Source of the DNA: JADZAI01 sp964390465
GTDB lineage: Bacteria > Pseudomonadota > Alphaproteobacteria > Micropepsales > Micropepsaceae
Reading direction: 5' to 3'
Assembly: GCA_964390465.1 (NCBI GenBank)
Contig: CAYMIJ010000001.1
Location: 62,001-126,000, forward strand
DNA: 64,000 bases
Within the stretch, counting starts at the first letter, position 1. Each line of letters starts with the position of its first letter. The position numbers were made by a program, and so were the translations under genes. A model generated the notes under the pieces. It was not told the origin of the DNA. It did not search any database and saw only the letters and a list, made by a program, of their open reading frames with translations. Positions 59,064 to 64,000 of this stretch are shown here, one piece after another.

Positions 59064-60107
59064 TTATGCGGGTTGCTGCTGGGTAATGCAGTGAATGCCG
59101 CCGCCGCCCTCAATGATCGGCTGGATCTCGATCTGTTCGATCACCCGGTCCGGGAAGACATCAACCAGGATCTTCCGCACTTCCTCGTCGGCCTTGTCCT
59201 CAAAGGCGGGCATGATGATCGCCCCGTTGGCGCAATAATAGTTGATATACGACATCTCCAGCCTTGAGCCGTCATGACGGGTGCGGCTCTCATACGGCAG
59301 CGGCAGTTCGACCACTTCGGGTTTTCGCCCATCGGCCAGCCGCGCCTCGTTCAGCCGGGCGAGATTTTCAGCCAGCGGCGCGAAATTGGGATCAGACCTG
59401 TCACGCGCGACAGCGGCCAGCACACGCCCGCCGGGTGCGAAACAGGCCACATTGTCCACATGCCCGTCTGTTTCATCATCCTTCAGCCCATCGCCCAGCC
59501 AGATGATCCGCATCACGCCGAGATAAAGCGCCAGACGCGCCTCGATCTGTTGGCGGGTCAGCTCCGGGTTGCGGTTCTCGTTGAGCATGCACTGCTCAGT
59601 CAGGATCAGCGTGCCTGCGCCATCCACATGCAGCCCGCCGCCTTCAGCTACCAGCGGTGCGCGGTAGGCTTTCAGGTTCAACGATTTGAGAATGCGCGTG
59701 GCGATTTCGGCATCATTCGTGAAGGGCATATACTTCGCGCCCCAGGCATTGAACGTCCACTGGACCCCTGAGACGCCGCCCTTCCCATCGACCACAAAGG
59801 TCGGCCCGGAATCGCGCGCCCATGAATCGTCAATCGGCGCTTCAAACAGATCAACGCCTCGTCCGAGGATCAACCGCGCTTCCGGCGCATCCTGCGGACG
59901 CACAACCATGGTGACCGGCTCGTGCTTCGCGATGGTGCGCGCCACCACGCCATAGGCCTGTCGCGCCAGAGACATCCCTTCCGGCGTGCCCCAGGGCGCA
60001 ACGCGGCACGGCCACTGCATCCAGGTGCGCGCATGCGGTGTCCATTCGGCAGGCATATAGAACTGGTCGCGGACCGGACAATCTTCGTCGGCGTCGAGGT
60101 TACGCAT
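59064..60107 (-). CDS. aguA: Agmatine deiminase (peptidylarginine deiminase family)
   Basis: This enzyme turns agmatine into N-carbamoylputrescine and ammonia on the arginine-to-putrescine route. The 347-residue product shows the PAD-family marks FYMPAEWTPHARTWMQWP, APIDDSWARDSGPTFVVDG, EGGGLHVDGAGTLI, WLGDGLKDDETDGHVDNVACF and the catalytic cysteine in EGGGIHCITQQQPA at the C-terminus. The start is uncertain: MRNLDADED at 60107 or an ATG 13 codons upstream. It is divergent from the RidA gene, whose product can handle reactive imines from such pathways. Confidence 0.93.
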   Translation of the reverse strand: MRNLDADEDCPVRDQFYMPAEWTPHARTWMQWPCRVAPWGTPEGMSLARQAYGVVARTIAKHEPVTMVVRPQDAPEARLILGRGVDLFEAPIDDSWARDSGPTFVVDGKGGVSGVQWTFNAWGAKYMPFTNDAEIATRILKSLNLKAYRAPLVAEGGGLHVDGAGTLILTEQCMLNENRNPELTRQQIEARLALYLGVMRIIWLGDGLKDDETDGHVDNVACFAPGGRVLAAVARDRSDPNFAPLAENLARLNEARLADGRKPEVVELPLPYESRTRHDGSRLEMSYINYYCANGAIIMPAFEDKADEEVRKILVDVFPDRVIEQIEIQPIIEGGGGIHCITQQQPA

Positions 60108-60184
60108 GGCGCTGGCTGCTTCCTTTGGGTAAGAGCTGGCGCACATCTAAGGGGCTTCGCGGCCCACCGCAAACCGAGGACATC

Positions 60185-60652
60185 ATGACCGGACGTATCG
60201 ACGCGAAACTGAAAGATCTGGGCATAGAACTGCCGACGCCGCCCGCCCCCGTGGCAAGCTATGTGCCCTATGTGAAAACCGGCAATCTGGTGTTCGTGTC
60301 GGGTCAGGTGACCCTTGGCAAAGGCGGGCTGGAATATGTCGGCACCGTCGGTCAGGACATCTCGATCGATGATGCAAAGAAGGCCGCGCGCCTTTGTGCC
60401 GTCAATCTGATCGCCCAGGTCAAAGGGGCATGCGGCGGCGACCTCGATAAAGTGAAGCGCGTCGTGAAGGTGACCGGCTTCGTCAACGCCGTGCCCTGCT
60501 TCAAGGAACACCCGGAAGTCATCAACGGCGCGTCCGATCTTTTCGTTGAAGTGTTTGGCGACGCTGGCCGCCATGCCCGTGCGGCGGTTGGCGCTGGCTC
60601 GCTGCCGCGCAATGTCGCAACCGAGGTTGAGGCCATCTTCGAAGTCGAATGA
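60185..60652 (+). CDS. RidA-family protein
   Basis: A 155-residue member of the RidA/YjgF family, long subfamily (YoaB/YjgH-like), which hydrolyses reactive enamines or imines from PLP enzymes in the best known case. Marks are IELPTPPAPVASYVPYVKTGNLVFVSGQVTLGKGG, AARLCAVNLIAQVKGACGGDLDKVKRVVKVTGFVN and the end GSLPRNVATEVEAIFEV. The RidA arginine is in the LPRN segment. Start ATG at 60185. It overlaps the next gene by 4 bases. Confidence 0.92.
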   Translation: MTGRIDAKLKDLGIELPTPPAPVASYVPYVKTGNLVFVSGQVTLGKGGLEYVGTVGQDISIDDAKKAARLCAVNLIAQVKGACGGDLDKVKRVVKVTGFVNAVPCFKEHPEVINGASDLFVEVFGDAGRHARAAVGAGSLPRNVATEVEAIFEVE

Positions 60653-61788
60653 CAGCAAGGGCGCAGGTTCTCACGTCGATCCGTGATGTCGCGCCCGATA
60701 TCTGGGACGGCCTCGCCAACCCGGCAGGCCGCCCTTTCAACCCGTTCATTGCGCATGCCTTCCTGAAGGCACTGGAAGAGTCAGGCTCTGCGACGCCCGA
60801 AACCGGCTGGCAGCCTGCGCATCTGATGATTGAAGATGCAGGTGTCATCAGTGCCCTCGCACCGGCCTATGTGAAGGCGCACTCGCGCGGCGAGTATGTA
60901 TTCGATCATGGCTGGGCCGAGGCATTTGAACGCGCTGGCGGGCACTATTATCCCAAGCTGCAGCTCACCGTGCCGTTCACGCCCGCCACTGGCCCGCGGC
61001 TGCTGGCACGAGACAACAGTGCTCGCCTCGCATTGCTTGAAACCGCCACCCGTATTGCAGAAGGCAATCAGCTCTCCTCTGTCCACATCACCTTCCAGCC
61101 GGAAGACGAATGGGCGCTCGCCCGGAAAGCGGGCTGGCTGACCCGCATGGATCGCCAGTTCCACTGGACAAATGATGGCTATGCATCCTTCGCAGACTTT
61201 CTGACCCGGCTGAATGCCGACAAGCGCAAGACGCTGCGCAAGGAACGCCAGCGCGCGCTGGAATCTGGCATCGAAATCGAATGGCTCACAGGTTCTGCGC
61301 TCACCGAATCCCACTGGGACGCATTCTTCGCGTTCTACATGGACACAGGCAGCCGGAAATGGGGCTCGCCCTATCTGACGCGGCTGTTCTTCTCACTCAT
61401 CAATGAGACCTTCGCTGAACACACTTTGCTTGTCATGGCCAAGCGCAATAGCCGTTACATCGCGGGGGCGCTCAATTTCATCGGCGGCGACACGCTGTAT
61501 GGACGCAACTGGGGCGCCATCGAGCATCACCCATTGCTGCATTTCGAGGTGTGCTATTATCAGGCCATAGACTTCGCCATCGCGCACGGACTGCGCCGCG
61601 TCGAGGCAGGCGCTCAGGGCGAACACAAGCTACTGCGTGGCTATACGCCAGTGCCGACCTATTCATCGCATCATGTCATGCATCCCGGATTGCGGCGGGC
61701 TGTTGCGGATTACCTGGAACGCGAACGCGCAGCTGTCAGCGACGACATCTCGGTGTTGGGAGCGTTGGCGCCGTTCAGAAAAACCTGA
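60649..61788 (+). CDS. GNAT/FemAB-like protein (COG3146)
   Basis: A 379-residue protein of the family formerly called peptidogalycan biosynthesis protein (COG3146), with a duplicated GNAT-like fold. Typical parts are IAHAFLKALEESGSATPETGWQPAHLM, FDHGWAEAFERAGGHYYPKLQLTVPFTPATGPRLL, RKTLRKERQRALE, FYMDTGSRKWGSPYL and the final RRVEAGAQGEHKLLRGYTPVPTYSSHH. Proteins of this type are linked by family to acyl or aminoacyl transfer, with no reaction shown. It overlaps the RidA gene by 4 bases and is convergent with the L,D-transpeptidase gene. Confidence 0.88.
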   Translation: MTARAQVLTSIRDVAPDIWDGLANPAGRPFNPFIAHAFLKALEESGSATPETGWQPAHLMIEDAGVISALAPAYVKAHSRGEYVFDHGWAEAFERAGGHYYPKLQLTVPFTPATGPRLLARDNSARLALLETATRIAEGNQLSSVHITFQPEDEWALARKAGWLTRMDRQFHWTNDGYASFADFLTRLNADKRKTLRKERQRALESGIEIEWLTGSALTESHWDAFFAFYMDTGSRKWGSPYLTRLFFSLINETFAEHTLLVMAKRNSRYIAGALNFIGGDTLYGRNWGAIEHHPLLHFEVCYYQAIDFAIAHGLRRVEAGAQGEHKLLRGYTPVPTYSSHHVMHPGLRRAVADYLERERAAVSDDISVLGALAPFRKT

Positions 61789-61797
61789 CGCAGTGGA

Positions 61798-62703
61798 TTA
61801 GTGGGCTGCGGTACCAGAACCACTTGCCGCAACATCAGGACCGCTGCCTTCCACACCTGGATAGTCTTCGATGTGCAGCAGGACCTTGTAGCCATAGGTC
61901 AACGCCAGCGAACCATCGGGCAGGCGCGCAGGCGTTCCAATGACATTGCTGCTATCACCCACCAGAGCGAACACCGGCACCAACCCGCCATAATTTTTCT
62001 GAATCAGTTTGAAAAGTGTTTCGGCATTATCTGGGTGCAGACGGATACAGCCACCTGATGCGCGCGTGCCGAGCTGGGCAATCTTGCCGCGTCCAGCCGC
62101 GTGGACGGCAAGACCAGTTGGCCCGCCATCCTCAGTGTAATCCAGAAACATGGTCCACGGCATGTCTGCATTCCAGGCGCGAGACCGCCACACTTTGTGG
62201 AAGCGGTTATAGTCGAGCTTGAAGATGCCTTCCGGTGTGTGCGTATAGGTCTTGCGCCCACTCGGTGTACGTTCGCGTTTCTCGCGCCCGGTGGAGACTG
62301 GCCAATCATAAACAAGCGAAAGTCTTCCAGAAGCCGGGTCGCGCTGATAGACATACATATGCTGCGCGATCGGCCCGGCCTCAGCCTTGCTCACATAGAT
62401 CATCAGATCGAAATAGGGCTCGACTTCATCCGGCGTTCTGGCGAGCAGACGCTTGGCTGGATCCCCCTCTGATGTCGTGAGCGCCGTTCCGCCAGAAGGT
62501 ACAGCCTGCATGACCAGCGGCATGGCACGGGTCTGTGCAGCGGCGGCATTGATGATGTCACCAGCTTCACCAGCCAATGCCATCTCACTGCCCGCGCCAG
62601 AAGACAGCGAGCCACGCATATCCGCAGCAATCACGGCAGATGGACTGGCGAGCAGCAGGGACAGCATCGCCCTAGTGGCAGCGCACCGCGCTTTCCTGAT
62701 CAT
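61798..62703 (-). CDS. L,D-transpeptidase (YkuD-family) protein
   Basis: An exported peptidoglycan-active protein of about 301 residues with an N-terminal signal peptide (up to about SPSAVIAA). The YkuD catalytic domain is clear: LAVHAAGRGKIAQLGTRASGGCIRLHPDNAETLF contains the cysteine. The usual motif is S-H-G-C-[IV]-R; here it reads S-G-G-C-I-R, with glycine instead of histidine. The other histidine is in AVHAAG. This form has been seen in atypical members, so activity is uncertain. The frame opens 16 codons upstream of the chosen ATG. Confidence 0.86.
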   Translation of the reverse strand: MIRKARCAATRAMLSLLLASPSAVIAADMRGSLSSGAGSEMALAGEAGDIINAAAAQTRAMPLVMQAVPSGGTALTTSEGDPAKRLLARTPDEVEPYFDLMIYVSKAEAGPIAQHMYVYQRDPASGRLSLVYDWPVSTGREKRERTPSGRKTYTHTPEGIFKLDYNRFHKVWRSRAWNADMPWTMFLDYTEDGGPTGLAVHAAGRGKIAQLGTRASGGCIRLHPDNAETLFKLIQKNYGGLVPVFALVGDSSNVIGTPARLPDGSLALTYGYKVLLHIEDYPGVEGSGPDVAASGSGTAAH

Positions 62704-62798
62704 CCCCGGTATCCCCAAGCCATTCTTTTGTTTCACTGACCGGACTTGCACTCTGCGGTGCGTTTAAGTTCGCGGCAAGTTAGTCTGACATGGAGTGG

Positions 62799-64000
62799 TT
62801 AAGAAAGCCCGCCGAAGCGTTGCTCGAAAGCCTCAATCTGCTCAGGCGCAAGCTTGGCAAACATGACGGGAGGGACCGAGATAGCGTGTCCCGGCTTCAA
62901 AATATCAAGCTCTGTCATGATGTTAGAAGAAATCCATGACCCGCCAACATCGCCCGCGCTCAGTGCCGAGAGGAGTGTCATGGATGTGTCAGGAATGACG
63001 GGCGCGGAAAGCACAGCAATCACCCGGATCAGATTGATGGCCGTCCGTATCGAGGCGGCGGCGGCAGCCGGGTCGGTTTTGAACGCCGTCCAGGGCGCGG
63101 CGGTCGCGACGTATTCATTGGCCAGCGCCCAGATGGCACGCAATTCCTGCGCCGCCTTGCGGAACTGCATGTCCTCAAGGTTCTGCGTATAGGCCGCGAC
63201 GAGCGTTTCAAGCTTGGCGGCCAGATCGGCCTCAACAGCGCCCGGCAGGCCATCAGCCGGAATGGTGCCGCCGAACTTAGCCGTCGCAAACTTGAGCACC
63301 CGATTGACGAAATTGCCCAGCACATCGGCCAGATCCTTGTTCACCGTGGCGGCGAAATGGTCCCAGGTGAAATTGGAGTCCGAACTTTCCGGGGCGTTGG
63401 CGGTCAGATACCAGCGCCAGTAATCGGCCGGGATGATCTCCAGTGCGTCATCCATGAAGACGCCGCGCTTCTGCGAGGTTGAGAACTTGCCGTTGTAATA
63501 GTTGAGCCAGTTGAAGCCCTTGATATCGTCCACCAGCTTCCACGCCCGGTTCGCCGTGCGATTGGCACCCATGATGGTGACAGGGAAGCCGACCGTGTGG
63601 AACGGCACGTTGTCTTTGCCCATGAACTGGACATAACGGACGTCTTCAGCATCGGGTGCGCGCCACCAGCGTTCCCATGCGCTGGGATCGCCCTTGGCGT
63701 CGGCCCATTCCCGCGTTGCGCCAATATATTCGATCGGGGCATCGAACCAGACATAGAACACCTTGCCCTGCCAGTCGGCGGGGTCGAGCTTCTCGCCAGA
63801 CGGGTTCGCCCCCCATCCATCCACTTTCACTGGCACGCCCCAGTAAAGGTCGCGGGTGATGCCGCGATCACGCAGGCCCTCGTCCAGCCATTTACGGGCG
63901 ATGGAGACGACCACATGCGGCCATGTCCCCGCCTTGCCGTCGATCCAGGCGCGCAAGTCACCCTCAAACTGTGACTGTTTCAGGAACAAATGCTTGGAGT
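62799..64000 (-). CDS. metG: Methionine--tRNA ligase, C-terminal part (5' end outside window)
   Basis: MetRS charges tRNA(Met). The visible part starts inside the gene at the window end (SKHLFLKQSQFEGDLRAWI) and covers the end of the catalytic core and the anticodon-binding domain. Marks are the RDLYWGVPVKVDGWG region, GKVFYVWFDAPIEYIGATREW, FMGKDNVPFHTVGFP and the KMSKS position, which reads GKFSTSQKRGVF. The domain after it has NFVNRVLKFATAKFGG. The C-terminus ends without the tRNA-binding Arc1p-like domain. The HIGH motif is beyond the window. Confidence 0.94.
   Translation of the reverse strand, partial: SKHLFLKQSQFEGDLRAWIDGKAGTWPHVVVSIARKWLDEGLRDRGITRDLYWGVPVKVDGWGANPSGEKLDPADWQGKVFYVWFDAPIEYIGATREWADAKGDPSAWERWWRAPDAEDVRYVQFMGKDNVPFHTVGFPVTIMGANRTANRAWKLVDDIKGFNWLNYYNGKFSTSQKRGVFMDDALEIIPADYWRWYLTANAPESSDSNFTWDHFAATVNKDLADVLGNFVNRVLKFATAKFGGTIPADGLPGAVEADLAAKLETLVAAYTQNLEDMQFRKAAQELRAIWALANEYVATAAPWTAFKTDPAAAAASIRTAINLIRVIAVLSAPVIPDTSMTLLSALSAGDVGGSWISSNIMTELDILKPGHAISVPPVMFAKLAPEQIEAFEQRFGGLS

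Noticed and set aside
1..64000. CRISPR array, prophage or insertion sequence
   Set aside because: No direct repeat and spacer pattern, no transposase or integrase and no phage genes were seen; almost all DNA is explained by ordinary genes.

Overview
The window is one continuous stretch of a Gram-negative chromosome, moderately GC-rich and almost entirely coding. I place it in the Alphaproteobacteria. The supporting evidence is the rpsB-tsf-pyrH-frr-uppS-cdsA-dxr-rseP-bamA-skp-lpxD-fabZ-lpxA-lpxI-lpxB supercluster with LpxI as the lipid A hydrolase, a pyruvate dehydrogenase E1 beta subunit with its own lipoyl domain, the eno-ftsB-pdhA order, CtaA of the heme A type, and a SigF-NrsF pair like that of Caulobacter. 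I cannot name the genus. I saw no tRNA, rRNA, CRISPR array, insertion sequence or prophage, and no gene-free stretch longer than 300 bases.

Layout. Positions 1-2074 (+) hold the 3' part of gltX and gltA. Positions 2075-16702 (-) are the translation and envelope supercluster, read from rpsB down to lpxB, with many stop/start overlaps and a hairpin terminator or attenuator between rpsB and tsf. A divergent aminotransferase follows at about 16.8-18.1 kb. Positions 18.07-27.5 kb (-) are the eno, ftsB and pyruvate dehydrogenase block, with a MAPEG protein between pdhA and pdhB and a secreted S10 peptidase between pdhC and lpdA. Positions 27.6-30.6 kb (+) carry a second MAPEG protein, an enoyl-CoA hydratase, a CoA-binding protein and metY, closed by a two-way terminator. 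Positions 30.7-37.1 kb are mostly on the minus strand: two unknown four-helix membrane proteins, ctaA, an amidase, a CPBP protease, a small six-cysteine secreted protein, a GFA protein and a sulfurtransferase.

Positions 37.2-43.6 kb form a stress and metal region: a globin, a CASTOR/POLLUX-type channel, an exported peroxiredoxin, and then the most interesting locus, a bufferin (MNIO-modified peptide) system. An ECF sigma factor with its NrsF membrane anti-sigma partner is transcribed away from bufABCD. These four encode a DUF2282 precursor with four cysteines, a DUF692/MNIO enzyme, a DUF2063 partner and a DoxX membrane protein. A GTAACC-N16-GGAA element, very close to the SigF promoter known from Caulobacter, lies in the divergent intergenic region.

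Positions 43.6-64 kb are ordinary metabolic genes: a CAP protein, a 2OG-Fe oxygenase, a GT87 protein, a MarR plus zinc-ribbon pair ahead of homogentisate dioxygenase and an FAH-family hydrolase, a ThDP enzyme, a LysE exporter, acuI, dihydroorotase, ygfZ, a GST, an SMP-30 protein, folA-thyA, agmatine deiminase, RidA, a GNAT/FemAB-like protein, an L,D-transpeptidase, and a metG cut by the window end.
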